Assembly (NCBI GenBank): GCA_965206775.1
Contig: CBDBKU010000003.1
Span: 868,001 to 932,000, forward strand
From: VXMF01 sp965206775
Lineage (GTDB): Bacteria; Acidobacteriota; Terriglobia; Bryobacterales; UBA6623
Direction of reading: 5' to 3'
DNA: 64,000 bases
Part shown: positions 35,399 through 44,974 of the stretch, one piece after another
Layout: every line of letters begins with the position of its first letter
Numbering within the stretch: position 1 is the stretch's first letter
Position numbers and translations under genes: made by a program
The notes under the pieces: model-generated
Told to the model about the DNA's origin: nothing
The model's database searches: none
What the model saw: the letters and a program-made list of their open reading frames with translations, nothing else

Positions 35399-36427
35399 CT
35401 AGGGCCTCAACTGCCTGGCAGAGCGCCGCACCTGCTCAGCAACGGCCAGCTGCCTCTTCGCGCGGTCTGTGCGGCCCGTCTTGTAGTAAATGCGACTTTG
35501 CAGGAAGTGGGCCTCATAGCTTTGCGGATGGACTTGAATCGCGCGCTGAACAGTGTCCTCCGCCAGCCCCAGCCGGTGTTGATCGACGTAGATCTTGGCG
35601 AGGAGAATGTAGGATCCAGACGATTGCGTGTCGAGCCAGATGGCCCGCTTCAATGCCTCGACCGCTTCCTCCTGCTTGCCCAAGCCTGACAAAGTCTCGC
35701 CCAGGGAATGCCAGGCGGCGGCGTGCTTGGGATTCCGCGCCAACTCTTGTCCGAGCAGTTCCGAGGCTCTGCCATAGTTGCCTCGGCGGAGCGCGATGAC
35801 CCCAAGCTCGTAGGCCGCACCGGGGAAGCCAGGCTCGGCCTCGAGAGCCTCGAGGATCAATACCTCGGCTTCCTTGACCCGGTTTTCCTGCAACATCAAC
35901 TGGGCGGTTAGCGCGAAGGCTTGCGGGGCGGCGGGATCGACTCCGAATATCTTCGAGAATGTGATCCGTGCTTGATCTCCTCGGCCTGAATGCACGAAGG
36001 TCATGGCCAGGGTATACAAGAGCTCGGAGTCGTCTGGTCTCCAGCGAGCAGCCATTTCGAGCAACGGTTCGGCGTTCCGCCATCGGCCCTCGAAGTAGTA
36101 GGCGACACCAAGGATCTCTACCGTCTGCTTCCACGCCGCCGATCCCTGTTCCTCCCGATCCAAAGCGGCTGACAGGTGCCGAATCGCCCCTTCAAAGTTC
36201 CGCAATCGATAGTGGGCCAAGCCTAGGAAGTGTTGGGCTTCCGGGCGGTCCGGCGATCTCTCGGTCCAATGCCGAAGCTTCTCGATGACGCCGTTGAAGT
36301 CACCCTGCGAGAGCAGCGCATCGGCTGCGCGCAGATCCTCAGCGTACCGGGAGAAATCAGGAGACTGGCCCGCTCCAGCAAGGACGACGCCCAAGAAGAG
36401 AGCCAGACCCGTTGCAGCAACCTTCAT
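35399..36427 (-). CDS. Exported TPR-repeat protein
   Basis: 342 residues from the ATG at 36427 (M-K-V-A-A-T-G-L-A-L-F-L-G). This start is preferred to an upstream in-frame one because it begins a signal peptide and overlaps the preceding stop by 4 nt (TCAT at 36424-36427). The rest is about eight tetratricopeptide repeats, for example A-Q-H-F-L-G-L-A-H-Y-R-L-R-N and A-A-W-H-S-L-G-E-T-L. It probably serves as a scaffold outside the cytoplasm for the FG-GAP/UnbV protein encoded just upstream, with which it is translationally coupled. Confidence 0.85.
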   Translation of the reverse strand: MKVAATGLALFLGVVLAGAGQSPDFSRYAEDLRAADALLSQGDFNGVIEKLRHWTERSPDRPEAQHFLGLAHYRLRNFEGAIRHLSAALDREEQGSAAWKQTVEILGVAYYFEGRWRNAEPLLEMAARWRPDDSELLYTLAMTFVHSGRGDQARITFSKIFGVDPAAPQAFALTAQLMLQENRVKEAEVLILEALEAEPGFPGAAYELGVIALRRGNYGRASELLGQELARNPKHAAAWHSLGETLSGLGKQEEAVEALKRAIWLDTQSSGSYILLAKIYVDQHRLGLAEDTVQRAIQVHPQSYEAHFLQSRIYYKTGRTDRAKRQLAVAEQVRRSARQLRP

Positions 36428-38253
36428 GGATCCCGAATCCCCTTTCCTTGCTCGATGACTAGTAGTCGATCGACGGACGAGGGCGCATAGCTCTCGCGTT
36501 GCCCGTTCGACCAGATGACATCGAGCTGATCGACCTGTTGCACAGCCCCCAAGCCGAAGTGTACTCGTAGGTCGCTCTGGGACAGATACCCTCTTCCGGA
36601 AGCCACCTCGCCCCTCTGTCGAAACCCGCCCGCACGGCAAAACACGACAGTGCCAATCGCGTCACGCGGTGTCTCTTGCGCTGTGTCTCCAACGAGCCTT
36701 AGGGTGATCCAGTGGCCCGCGCCGCTCGCGCCCTTGTTTCTCAGAACCGTGGGACCGCCATCCAGATTGTTCAAGACAATATCCAGGTCGCCGTCGTTGA
36801 ACAAGTCTCCGACTGCAGCTCCGCGTGAACTCTTGGGACGTGTGAACCCGGACCCCAAACTGCCGGAAACGTCGACGAACCTCCCGTCGCGGAGATTCCG
36901 GAACAGAAGGGTCCGCTGCATGTACGACGTTCCCCAACTCCCGGGATCGGCCTGGGGGAAGATGTGACCGTTCGTCGCAAGAATGTCTAGCCATCCATCG
37001 TTGTCGTGATCGATAAACGCTGTTCCCCAACCAAGGAATGGGAGCGTCGCTGCCAAGAGGCCGGATTTCAACGTGACATCGCTAAAGTCCAGATTGCCGT
37101 TATTGCGGTGCAAGGTGTAGTTGTCGCCGGCGAATGTGGTGAAGAAGAAGTCGTTTCTGCCGTCGTGGGTGTAGTCCCCCACGGCGATTCCCATGTACGC
37201 CTGCTCATGGCCGTCGCCATTCGTCCCCAAGCCACTCAGCACTCCAATCTCCTCGAAGCTGCCGTCCCCCAGATTGTGGAGTAAGAAGTTCGGCATCGAG
37301 TCGTTAGCCACAACGACATCCAGCCGTCCGTCGTCGTCGACATCGACCCACGCAACCGCCAAGCCGTAGCTGTCCCTTGCTTCTCGCAGGCGCGACTCCC
37401 GTGTGACGTCGCGGAATCGTCCGCCGCCTTCATTGCGGAAAAGAAAATCCGGAGCGGGTGCCAGACCCTTCGGTCCGCAGGCAACCGACGTCCCGTAGTA
37501 GACGCAGGCCGGCAGATCGGGACTGTAGGCCACCCCGGTCGCTGGAGTGGTGATGGTTGGTTCTGTTCTCCCGGAGGCTTCCATGACGAGCCTGGAGGTT
37601 GAGCCGCCCGGAGGAGGAGGGTCGTTCCAATGGAAATCGACGTACCCTGCCACGTAAAGATCGAGCGAGCCGTCTCCGTCGTAGTCGCCGAACGCACATC
37701 CGGTTGCCCACGCGTTAACCTGGACCCCGGCTTGTTCCGCGATGTCCGTGAAGGTGCCGCGACCATCGTTGACGTACAGGCGGCTTTTCCCGAAATTTGT
37801 GACGTACAGGTCCCCCCAACCATCGTTATTGATGTCTCCTGCGCAGACACCTACGCCCCAGCGGTGGTTCTCCACGCCAGCCTGCGCAGTCACGTCCGTG
37901 AAAGTGCCGTCAAGATTGTTGCGGAATAACGCAGCCGAGTTCGGTGGAGCCTTGCCTTCCCGCGCCTCCTCGGAGAGAGCATTCACAAGGTAGATGTCGA
38001 GCCAACCGTCGTTGTTGTAGTCGAACAGTGCAACACCGGAACCGATCGTTTCGGGAAGGTACGGTTTCTCGGGAGATCCGGCACGGTGTTCAAACGAGCC
38101 GAGTGCGGAAGGTTCGGTGACATCCTTGAACGTGACGCCCGTGGCAGCGTACGAGGATGGTGACGGGGCGGAGAGGGTCGGGACTTGCTGAAAACTCTGC
38201 GCCGGCGCGATCAGGCAAAGGACCAGCAGCGCGTGATGACGCCTTGGCATCAT
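36424..38253 (-). CDS. FG-GAP/VCBS-repeat protein with ASPIC/UnbV C-terminal domain
   Basis: A 609-residue exported protein (signal peptide about 6-20). Repeated calcium-binding FG-GAP/VCBS blades each carry a D-x-D-x-D-G-x-x-D-x-Y motif, such as D-Y-N-N-D-G-W-L-D-I-Y, D-I-N-N-D-G-W-G-D-L-Y, D-Y-D-G-D-G-S-L-D-L-Y and D-H-D-N-D-G-W-L-D-I, predicting a beta-propeller. The ASPIC/UnbV domain closes the protein: R-D-A-I-G-T near 520, then V-A-S-G-R-G-Y-L-S-Q-S-D and H-F-G-L-G. Such proteins are abundant in Acidobacteriota and Planctomycetota; their ligands are unknown. Coupled to the following TPR gene by an ATGA overlap. Confidence 0.9.
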   Translation of the reverse strand: MMPRRHHALLVLCLIAPAQSFQQVPTLSAPSPSSYAATGVTFKDVTEPSALGSFEHRAGSPEKPYLPETIGSGVALFDYNNDGWLDIYLVNALSEEAREGKAPPNSAALFRNNLDGTFTDVTAQAGVENHRWGVGVCAGDINNDGWGDLYVTNFGKSRLYVNDGRGTFTDIAEQAGVQVNAWATGCAFGDYDGDGSLDLYVAGYVDFHWNDPPPPGGSTSRLVMEASGRTEPTITTPATGVAYSPDLPACVYYGTSVACGPKGLAPAPDFLFRNEGGGRFRDVTRESRLREARDSYGLAVAWVDVDDDGRLDVVVANDSMPNFLLHNLGDGSFEEIGVLSGLGTNGDGHEQAYMGIAVGDYTHDGRNDFFFTTFAGDNYTLHRNNGNLDFSDVTLKSGLLAATLPFLGWGTAFIDHDNDGWLDILATNGHIFPQADPGSWGTSYMQRTLLFRNLRDGRFVDVSGSLGSGFTRPKSSRGAAVGDLFNDGDLDIVLNNLDGGPTVLRNKGASGAGHWITLRLVGDTAQETPRDAIGTVVFCRAGGFRQRGEVASGRGYLSQSDLRVHFGLGAVQQVDQLDVIWSNGQRESYAPSSVDRLLVIEQGKGIRDP

Positions 38254-38562
38254 CTGAAGTATATCCAGAGCACTTTGTCCGCCTCGAGTCCGACAAAGGA
38301 GTGGGACGGGCGAGTTGCGTACAGGCCGCGGGCGGTGGCGAACTTGGAGCCAAGCTGCGGCAGGCGGGCGAAGATGGCGCGCGGAGCGAGGTCGCGCTGG
38401 CGGCAGAGGCCAAGGACATTTCGATAGGTTGGTGGGCGGACTATGGCTTGAGGGAGGATGACGTTCCGTCTGGGCGAGCGTGCCCTGCGTCCCACCCTCG
38501 CGCTAGGTCCGTTGCGTAAACGCGCTCATAGGAAGATTCTCAAGCTGTCCAGCGCTCAGTTG
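38254..38562. other. Intergenic stretch
   Basis: About 310 bases between two same-strand UnbV-type genes. The promoter of the 36424-38253 gene would be here. No gene, repeat or hairpin with U-tract recognised. Confidence 0.4.
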
Positions 38563-40701
38563 TCACTTAAGCAAGCGGTCTCTCAATGCAATCGCAGTCG
38601 GATCGTTGGGATGGACTTTAAGCAGCGCCTCCAGGCTTGCGAGGGCGCTCTGCTGATCACCTAGAGCCAAGTGGGCCTTGGCGGCGTTCAAGTAAGGCTG
38701 ACCAAGGCTGGGGTTCGCCTTCTGGGCCCGTGCTAGCAAAGGCAAGGCTTGTCGGAAACGGCGCGTCTGAATGTAGACAGACCCCAGATCAGTGAGCGCT
38801 TCGGCGTAGTCCTCGCGAAGCGTCAAGGCAGTTTGCAAGGACCCTTCGGCATGCTTGAAATCTCCCTGCTGGGCATAGATCAGGCCTAAGCTGTAGTGCG
38901 CTTCCGGGAAGTCCGGGTTCACTTCGATTGCCTTGCCGAGGTAGCTTGAGGCTTGGTCCCATGATCCTGCCTGAGCGTGAAGGATGCCGAGGTCGTGCAG
39001 CGCCTTGACGTGGCCCGGCTCGAGTTCAACTGCCCGCCCCAGGGAAGCCGCCGCGTCTTGTGCTTGTCCTGTTTGCAGGTATAGCCAGCCGAGATTGTAA
39101 TGGATCTCAGGGTTGTCGGGATCGATCTCGCGCGCCGAGAGCAACGCAGGCAGGGCATCCTTGAAATTCCGTTGCCGCGATGCAACTGCTCCCCACACAC
39201 GCAGCGCTTCTGTGTCATCGGGCACGTGCGAGAGCGCTGCCGTGGCGGCGGCCCGAGCCTCGGAGAGCCTCCCAAGTTCAGCCAACGCGGTTGCCAAGTG
39301 AACTTGCGCCGCGATTCCGGGCAAGCCCAAGTCGACAGCGGCTTGATGTGCTGCGAGAGCGTCCTGCCACCGGCCCTGCTCCGCATACAGGCTTCCAAGG
39401 CGGTCGAGGATAGCCGCGTGCTTGGGGTGAGCATTGGCCGCGTACTCCAGTGCCGCCGTCGCTTCGCGGCTCAGGCCGGCGGCCGCATAGGCATCGCCAA
39501 GCTGGACCCAATTCCTTTCGAAGCGTGTTACATAGGCACGGCCGGGAAACGGCAGCGCCCGCTCCAATAGTTCAACTTCGCTACCCGGCCAGCTCTCCAC
39601 GTCACTGAGAATCTGGTCAGCCGAAGTGCGGCCCAGGTAGAGCTTCAGGATGCTACCCGACTCGTCGATCAGAAACGAAGTTGGAATTGCCAATTCGGCC
39701 GATTGATCGAGGACGTGACGGACCAGCAGATCGAACGCGGTCACTGTGTCCTTGTCGGGAAAAAGGACGGGAAAAGGCAACTGCTTCTCCCGGACATAGC
39801 GACGAACAGTCTCGTGCTCGCTTGGCTCGTCGACAGATACCAGCAGGGGCAGCAATTCGGCCCCCTCCAGAGCTTCCCTGTGTTCCGAGAGATCCGCTAG
39901 TTCGACTTGGCAGGGGACACACCAAGTGGCCCAGAAATTGAGCAGAATCCGTCTTCCGCGGTATTGCTGCGGCAGCAACTCCTCGCCGTTCAAGGATCGG
40001 CCTCGCAACTGTGGAGCCGGAGTCGCTTCGGTCAACCAGAATTCCGTCTGCCTCGATTCGGATTCGGGCTGCTCCGCTTGCGGTCGGGGCTGTGGTGTTG
40101 GAGTGGTTTCGAACCGGAGAGAGGTGACCTCCTGTATTCCTTCCTTCAGCAAAACGAGGTGTTCGGCCGGGATTCCACGGTGGCTCTCCACTCTCCCAGA
40201 TGGCCAGAAGACCGTGAGTTCGCGGATTCCTTCTTCTTCGCCCAGGCCGAAATGCACGGTCCGCGACGGCTGCGACCGAAATCCCGAGCCGCTACGTACA
40301 GACCTCGTCAGGCGTCGGCCCGAAGCCGTCTCGACCACGAGCCTCGCGCCGATGGCGTCGCGGTTGCTCTCGGTGCCCTCAAGCCGGAACGCCACGGAGT
40401 GATGGGACGTCGGCAGGTCGTTTCGAAGCAAACGAAGCTGAGGCGAGTTGCGGTTGTTAAGCAGGATGTCGACATCTCCGTCACGGTCAAAGTCGAAGGT
40501 GACGAATGCACGACCGTCCTGGGGGAAATCCAGCCCGGCGACTGCGGACAGGTCCGCGAACGTACCATCTCCTTGATTCCAGTAAAGGACATTCCGCTCG
40601 TGCCCGCTAAGGCTGCCGTTGAGTCGGATGAGTCGGTAGAGCAAGGCCCAGCCACGCTCGTACTGTGATGAGCGGGCTTGGTTTTCGGGGGAAGACGACA
40701 C
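38563..40701 (-). CDS. UnbV-TlpA thioredoxin-TPR fusion, downstream part after in-frame TGA
   Basis: The frame is the direct continuation of the 40723-42504 gene: only an in-frame TGA at 40723-40725 and seven codons (S-F-F-W-R-Q-V) precede the GTG at 40701. Domains in order are the end of the FG-GAP propeller, ASPIC/UnbV (R-D-A-I-G-A-R-L near 115, H-F-G-L-G near 150), a TlpA/ResA-like thioredoxin (F-W-A-T-W-C-V-P-C with Cys261 and Cys264), and about nine TPRs to the end (712 residues). A redox-active thioredoxin joined to UnbV and TPR modules suggests a role in extracytoplasmic disulfide or cytochrome handling. Without the upstream signal peptide this fragment would stay in the cytoplasm, where the domain makes little sense. 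Confidence 0.88.
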   Translation of the reverse strand: MSSSPENQARSSQYERGWALLYRLIRLNGSLSGHERNVLYWNQGDGTFADLSAVAGLDFPQDGRAFVTFDFDRDGDVDILLNNRNSPQLRLLRNDLPTSHHSVAFRLEGTESNRDAIGARLVVETASGRRLTRSVRSGSGFRSQPSRTVHFGLGEEEGIRELTVFWPSGRVESHRGIPAEHLVLLKEGIQEVTSLRFETTPTPQPRPQAEQPESESRQTEFWLTEATPAPQLRGRSLNGEELLPQQYRGRRILLNFWATWCVPCQVELADLSEHREALEGAELLPLLVSVDEPSEHETVRRYVREKQLPFPVLFPDKDTVTAFDLLVRHVLDQSAELAIPTSFLIDESGSILKLYLGRTSADQILSDVESWPGSEVELLERALPFPGRAYVTRFERNWVQLGDAYAAAGLSREATAALEYAANAHPKHAAILDRLGSLYAEQGRWQDALAAHQAAVDLGLPGIAAQVHLATALAELGRLSEARAAATAALSHVPDDTEALRVWGAVASRQRNFKDALPALLSAREIDPDNPEIHYNLGWLYLQTGQAQDAAASLGRAVELEPGHVKALHDLGILHAQAGSWDQASSYLGKAIEVNPDFPEAHYSLGLIYAQQGDFKHAEGSLQTALTLREDYAEALTDLGSVYIQTRRFRQALPLLARAQKANPSLGQPYLNAAKAHLALGDQQSALASLEALLKVHPNDPTAIALRDRLLK

Positions 40702-40722
40702 GACCTGCCGCCAGAAGAAGCT

Positions 40723-42504
40723 TCAAAGATCTGGCGCTTCTCCCTCGGTCCCGGTGACAAAGCCGTTGACCACATAGAGGTCTAGATGCCCGTCATTGTC
40801 GAAGTCAACGAAGTCAGAGCACCAGGCCCATCGCCCCATTTCCACTCCCGAAGGAATGGTGACGTCCTCGAATCGGGCGCGATTGCTCCGAAACAGCGAA
40901 TTCCCGCGTGCGTGCCGACGGTAGATTTCCTTCGGGGCCTGGGGGCTGTCTCGCTTGAAGTCGCTTTGCGTCGTGACGCGCCGGCCCGCCGAGGACCACA
41001 TGTTGCCGAAGTAGACGTCTTCCCAGCCATCCCCGTCGTAGTCGCCCAGGGCCACGCTCATACCGGCACCGGCATCTTCGACGCCGGCTGCTGCCGTGAC
41101 GTCACGAAAAACGCCGTCTCCTTGGTTGCGATACAGGTTCTTGCGGCCGAAATCGTTCGCCACGAAAAGGTCGGGCAAGCCGTCCTGATCGTAGTCGCCC
41201 CAGGTGCAGGCGTGGCTGAATCGATTGTTGTTTTCGTTCAGACCAGCCCCTGCCGTCACATCCTCGAAGGTACCGTTCCCCAGATTGCGATAGAGAACGT
41301 TGGGCGGCCCGTTCGTTGCATCGTAGTAGGGCCGAGGGAGTTGAGAGGCCGCGTTCGGCCAAAGGTAAGCGGTCACGTAAAGGTCCAGGAAGCCGTCACG
41401 GTCGTAGTCTCCGAGGCACCCTCCGACCGCACCCGGCTTGACGCCCATGGGAAAGCCGTCGCGGGAGAGTCGAAAATTGCCGCGCCCACCATTCAGGAAC
41501 AGGAGGGGCTGGCCTGTTGAGAGGATAATGATCAGATCTTGAGTTCCGTTATTTTCGATATCCGCGAAGAACGCGGCAGAGGAGCCATCGAGTGCGTTGA
41601 GACCAGCGTCCGCACTCACATCAGCGAACTCACCACCTCCTAGGTTGCGGAACAACCGGTTTGGCAACCCTCCCGGTTGCGTCAGATAAAAGTCCTCGAG
41701 GCCATCCTGATCGTAGTCGCCAATAGCAAGTCCCTGCTGCCCGTAGACATCCATTCCGGAGGCGGCGTCCATTCGTGTCCGCCAGACTTCTGTGCCGAAC
41801 TTCAATTGCTGGTGGAAGGAGGCATTGCGCCCGAATGCGGCCTCCGAGATATCTTCGAATACTGCAACCTTGGCACGGCTTCGCTCGCTGGCGCCTGCCT
41901 CGATTCCGGCCAACAACCACCGGCCCTGGAGCGACTTTGTCCATTCGCACTGCCACTCGACGCGGAATTGCTGGCGATAGCCGCCGTTGGTCACGCCCGC
42001 CAACTGCAACCGCACGGTCGTCCGGGTGGCATCCGGCCCCTGAGGCTCGATGCTCACGACCTTGAATTTGGCCCAGTTGACGGATCGATAGTCGGAAAGA
42101 AGTGCCTCGAACTCGTTGTTGAGGGAATCGGAAGTGACGCTTCTATCGGTTTGCGGCGTACCATGGAATGTATCCAACCCTCCCTTTGAATGAGAAAGTA
42201 CTTCGGTTGCAGGATTGAACGGAGTTCCTTGAAACTCTGGTGCAATCCTCTCCTCCAAACGCAAGCTACGAGCTACTAGATCACCGGCGAACTCATCCAA
42301 GAATTTCTCGATCTCGCCAGCTTGCAGCTCCGAAAGTGAGCCTGCAGCGTCTGGGTCGACCCTGGCCAATACTTGCTGAACCGGAGTGCCGCCCGCTGTT
42401 GCTGAATCAACCCGCAGAGGGGCGCTCTCGCCCCTCCCAACGAGCTGCGCCAAGCCAATTCCTGGCGCAACACAGAGGCATAGAACCACTAGGGCGTTGA
42501 CCAT
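40723..42504 (-). CDS. FG-GAP/VCBS-repeat protein, N-terminal part of an UnbV-TlpA-TPR fusion
   Basis: 593 residues from the ATG at 42504 (M-V-N-A-L-V-V-L-C-L-C-V), which begins a signal peptide. After a mixed N-terminal domain (about 30-200) come FG-GAP blades with D-Y-D-Q-D-G-L-E-D-F-Y, D-Y-D-R-D-G-F-L-D-L-Y, D-Y-D-G-D-G-W-E-D-V-Y and D-F-D-N-D-G-H-L-D-L-Y. It ends abruptly at A-P-D-L followed by TGA. Homologues continue here with E/D-S-F-F-W-R-Q-V-V, and the sequence after the stop does encode S-F-F-W-R-Q-V-V. A substitution such as GGA to TGA would explain the break. Read through, the protein would be about 1,313 residues. Confidence 0.88.
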   Translation of the reverse strand: MVNALVVLCLCVAPGIGLAQLVGRGESAPLRVDSATAGGTPVQQVLARVDPDAAGSLSELQAGEIEKFLDEFAGDLVARSLRLEERIAPEFQGTPFNPATEVLSHSKGGLDTFHGTPQTDRSVTSDSLNNEFEALLSDYRSVNWAKFKVVSIEPQGPDATRTTVRLQLAGVTNGGYRQQFRVEWQCEWTKSLQGRWLLAGIEAGASERSRAKVAVFEDISEAAFGRNASFHQQLKFGTEVWRTRMDAASGMDVYGQQGLAIGDYDQDGLEDFYLTQPGGLPNRLFRNLGGGEFADVSADAGLNALDGSSAAFFADIENNGTQDLIIILSTGQPLLFLNGGRGNFRLSRDGFPMGVKPGAVGGCLGDYDRDGFLDLYVTAYLWPNAASQLPRPYYDATNGPPNVLYRNLGNGTFEDVTAGAGLNENNNRFSHACTWGDYDQDGLPDLFVANDFGRKNLYRNQGDGVFRDVTAAAGVEDAGAGMSVALGDYDGDGWEDVYFGNMWSSAGRRVTTQSDFKRDSPQAPKEIYRRHARGNSLFRSNRARFEDVTIPSGVEMGRWAWCSDFVDFDNDGHLDLYVVNGFVTGTEGEAPDL

Positions 42505-43052
42505 TTCGAGTTCCTGGACCAGGGCTTCGCGAAGATCTATCAATGTGGACCCACTGATTATATGGAGGCTTGCAAAGAACATTCAAGATGAGCAGCCGAA
42601 GTGCCGAGTGCGGATCGGCACGAAGTCGTTTCTTTGCAGCGATTGGGTGCGCGTAGCCACGACACTTGCAGACCGGACATCGGAATTCCCGTTTCGGCGA
42701 TTCTTGCGAGAGATGCTGACACCGCCCACGAACGTCGCACAGTCAAAGGAATCCACCCTTCCGAGGCCGTCGATGCACGGAACTACCAAATCCCCGAGGC
42801 CAACGACGGTCAGGACAGCGATCCTCATACCCGAGGAAGATGCCGAGCCGCAGACACCGCACCGAGGTGACATCGGCGTTCATCACGTCGAATCCGATCA
42901 TTCCGGACCCGTCGGACTCACGATTGGACCCCGCTGACGCGCCGTAGTACGATATCAGTTCATTGAACGGTTCTGCGGGCACCTGATCGGTGCCCGGGCA
43001 CAAGCGGGCACTCCAGGCAACCGGGCTGGCTCGCTGCGACTCACTTCCTCGG
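42505..43052. other. Divergent intergenic region
   Basis: About 550 bases between the minus-strand UnbV gene and folD. It should hold both promoters. A strong hairpin lies at 42976-42996. I found no supported gene in the short overlapping frames. Confidence 0.45.
42976..42996 (+). other. 8-bp hairpin upstream of folD
   Basis: CGGGCACC (42976-42983) pairs perfectly with GGTGCCCG (42989-42996) around a 5-nt loop, 57 bases before the folD ATG. There is no U-tract, so it is not a classical terminator. It could be a 5' leader structure or a protein-binding palindrome. Confidence 0.45.
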
Positions 43053-43991
43053 ATGTCTGCACGCGTACTTGACGGCAAAGCAATCCGTGATAGCGTGCTT
43101 GCCGAGCTAACAGTCGGAGTCGACCGTGCCGTCCAACGAGGCGTCCGGCCGGGCTTGGCAGCTGTTCTCGTGGGCGAAGACGCGGCTTCGAAAATCTATG
43201 TCCGAAACAAGATCCGGGCTTGCGACAGGATCGGAGCGTTCTCGGAAACTGTCCGCCTGCCGGACGAGACGTCAACGGACGGCCTCCTCTCGGTCGTACG
43301 CGGACTCAACGAGCGGGACGACATTGACGGGATCTTGGTCCAGCTACCGCTTCCCAGGCATATCGACTCCAAGCTCGTCCTCGCCGCGGTCTCACCGGAA
43401 AAGGATGTTGACGGATTCCATCCCGTCAACGTCGGCAAGCTGGCGAGCGGGCAGCCCTGCATGACGCCCTGCACCCCGCGCGGTCTAATCGAGATCCTCA
43501 AGCGAAGCGCGATTCCGATTGCGGGGCGTCGCGCTGTAGTGGTCGGACGAAGCAACATCGTGGGCAAGCCGGCGGCCTTGCTGCTGCTTGCCGAGCACGC
43601 CACAGTCACCATCTGCCATTCGAGGACCCCGGACCTTCCGGCTGTCTGCAGGGAAGCGGACATCTTGGTGGCTGCGGCAGGCCGCCCCGCAATGCTCACG
43701 CGCGAGCACATCCGCGAGGGAGCTGTAGTCCTGGACGTAGGCATCAACCGCTTGGTCGACGGGGCGGAGGTCGAAAGGCTGCTGGCTCACGCTCCCGAAC
43801 GGCTCCGAAGATTCCACAAGACCGGAAGCGCGCTCGTCGGCGATGTCCATCCTGGAGATGTGCAGGAAGTTGCTTCAGCCTATACCCCGGTGCCAGGCGG
43901 TGTCGGTCCGCTGACGATCGCGATGCTCATGTCCAACACCCTGGAAGCCGCGAACAGCCGCTTGCCCGTCGACAGTCCTAAGACGGCATGA
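43053..43991 (+). CDS. folD: Bifunctional methylenetetrahydrofolate dehydrogenase/cyclohydrolase
   Basis: 312 residues from the ATG at 43053; an upstream in-frame start at 42990 adds residues without homology. FolD interconverts 5,10-methylene-, methenyl- and 10-formyl-tetrahydrofolate in the cytoplasm using NADP. Diagnostic residues: Y49-V-R-N-K53 with the catalytic lysine, Q-L-P-L-P at 97-101, the Rossmann motif V-V-V-G-R-S-N-I-V-G-K-P near 175, and P-G-G-V-G-P-L-T-I-A-M-L near the C-terminus. Length is normal. Its stop overlaps the next ATG by 4 nt, so it is coupled with rsgA. Confidence 0.95.
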   Translation: MSARVLDGKAIRDSVLAELTVGVDRAVQRGVRPGLAAVLVGEDAASKIYVRNKIRACDRIGAFSETVRLPDETSTDGLLSVVRGLNERDDIDGILVQLPLPRHIDSKLVLAAVSPEKDVDGFHPVNVGKLASGQPCMTPCTPRGLIEILKRSAIPIAGRRAVVVGRSNIVGKPAALLLLAEHATVTICHSRTPDLPAVCREADILVAAAGRPAMLTREHIREGAVVLDVGINRLVDGAEVERLLAHAPERLRRFHKTGSALVGDVHPGDVQEVASAYTPVPGGVGPLTIAMLMSNTLEAANSRLPVDSPKTA

Positions 43992-44947
43992 GCCTTTCAC
44001 GCTACGGCTGGGATCAATTCTTCCAGCGCCAGCTACCCGGACCTGCCGGCACGGAACCGGGGCGCGTCCGACTCGCCACGGCAAGAAGAGCGCAGGTCTA
44101 CGCTGCCGAGTCCATTGCCAACGTCAGTCTGCCCCGCAACATCGGTCCGGCAGCTGTCGGCGACTGGCTTCTGTTCGATTCAGCCGAGCGAACGGCCGTG
44201 CGCGTGCTCGATCGGCGTAACGTTGTCGCCCGCAACCGGCCCGGGCAGGCCGCCAAACAGCAGATCCTCGCATCCAACGTCGACGCGGTGCTGGTTGTCA
44301 CGGGGCTGGATCGCGAGTTCAACGCGCGGCAGATCGAGCGCTACTTGGTGTGCGTAGCAGAGAGCGGGGCGCACTCCGTGATCGTGCTCAACAAATCGGA
44401 CGTTTGCCCGAATGCCGCTGACATCGTCGCGTCGTGCGAGCGAGGGAATCGGGGCCATCCCGTCGTCGCAACGAGCGCAGTAACCGGTGCCGGTCTGACC
44501 GATCTCGAGCGCCGCCTGCCCCCGCAGGGAACCATCGCTCTGGCCGGGCCGTCAGGTGCCGGGAAGTCCTCGCTGGTCAATGCGCTAATGCAATCCGATC
44601 ACCTTCGCGTGGGAGCCGTGCGGAGCAGTGACCGTCGCGGGAAGCATACGACGACAAGGCGAGAGCTGATTGAGCACCCTAGTGGGCGGCTGTTCATGGA
44701 CATACCCGGCATCAGGGAACTCTATCCGTGGAGCAGTCCCGCGACCGTGGATGCCGTGTTCCCCGAAATCTCGGGGCTTGGCGGAGACTGCTACTTCCGG
44801 GACTGCAGCCACGGCAACGAGCCCGGGTGCTCCATTCGGGGGGCCGTCGAGGATGGTCGCATCGAGGGCGAGCGACTCGAGAGCTATCTGGAACTTCGCC
44901 GGGAACAGGAATCTCTGGCACGCAGCATCGAAGAGTCGCGGACGTGA
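43988..44947 (+). CDS. rsgA: Ribosome small-subunit GTPase RsgA
   Basis: A 319-residue circularly permuted GTPase that checks maturation of the 30S subunit. An N-terminal OB fold is followed by G4 N-K-S-D at 135-138, G5 near S-A-V-T-G (163), G1 G-P-S-G-A-G-K-S at 187-194, G2 region G-K-H-T-T-T at 218-223 and G3 D-I-P-G at 238-241. The C-terminal zinc site is Cys268, Cys273, His275 and Cys281. The permuted order is the family hallmark. ATG overlaps the folD stop. Confidence 0.95.
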   Translation: MSLSRYGWDQFFQRQLPGPAGTEPGRVRLATARRAQVYAAESIANVSLPRNIGPAAVGDWLLFDSAERTAVRVLDRRNVVARNRPGQAAKQQILASNVDAVLVVTGLDREFNARQIERYLVCVAESGAHSVIVLNKSDVCPNAADIVASCERGNRGHPVVATSAVTGAGLTDLERRLPPQGTIALAGPSGAGKSSLVNALMQSDHLRVGAVRSSDRRGKHTTTRRELIEHPSGRLFMDIPGIRELYPWSSPATVDAVFPEISGLGGDCYFRDCSHGNEPGCSIRGAVEDGRIEGERLESYLELRREQESLARSIEESRT

Positions 44948-44974
44948 GCCCGCGCGCGGGCACTTGAAGCCAGT

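Noticed and set aside
40723..40725. TGA as selenocysteine codon
   Set aside because: Homologues have Glu or Asp here, the site is far from the Cys-X-X-Cys motif, and no SECIS-like hairpin is evident just downstream.
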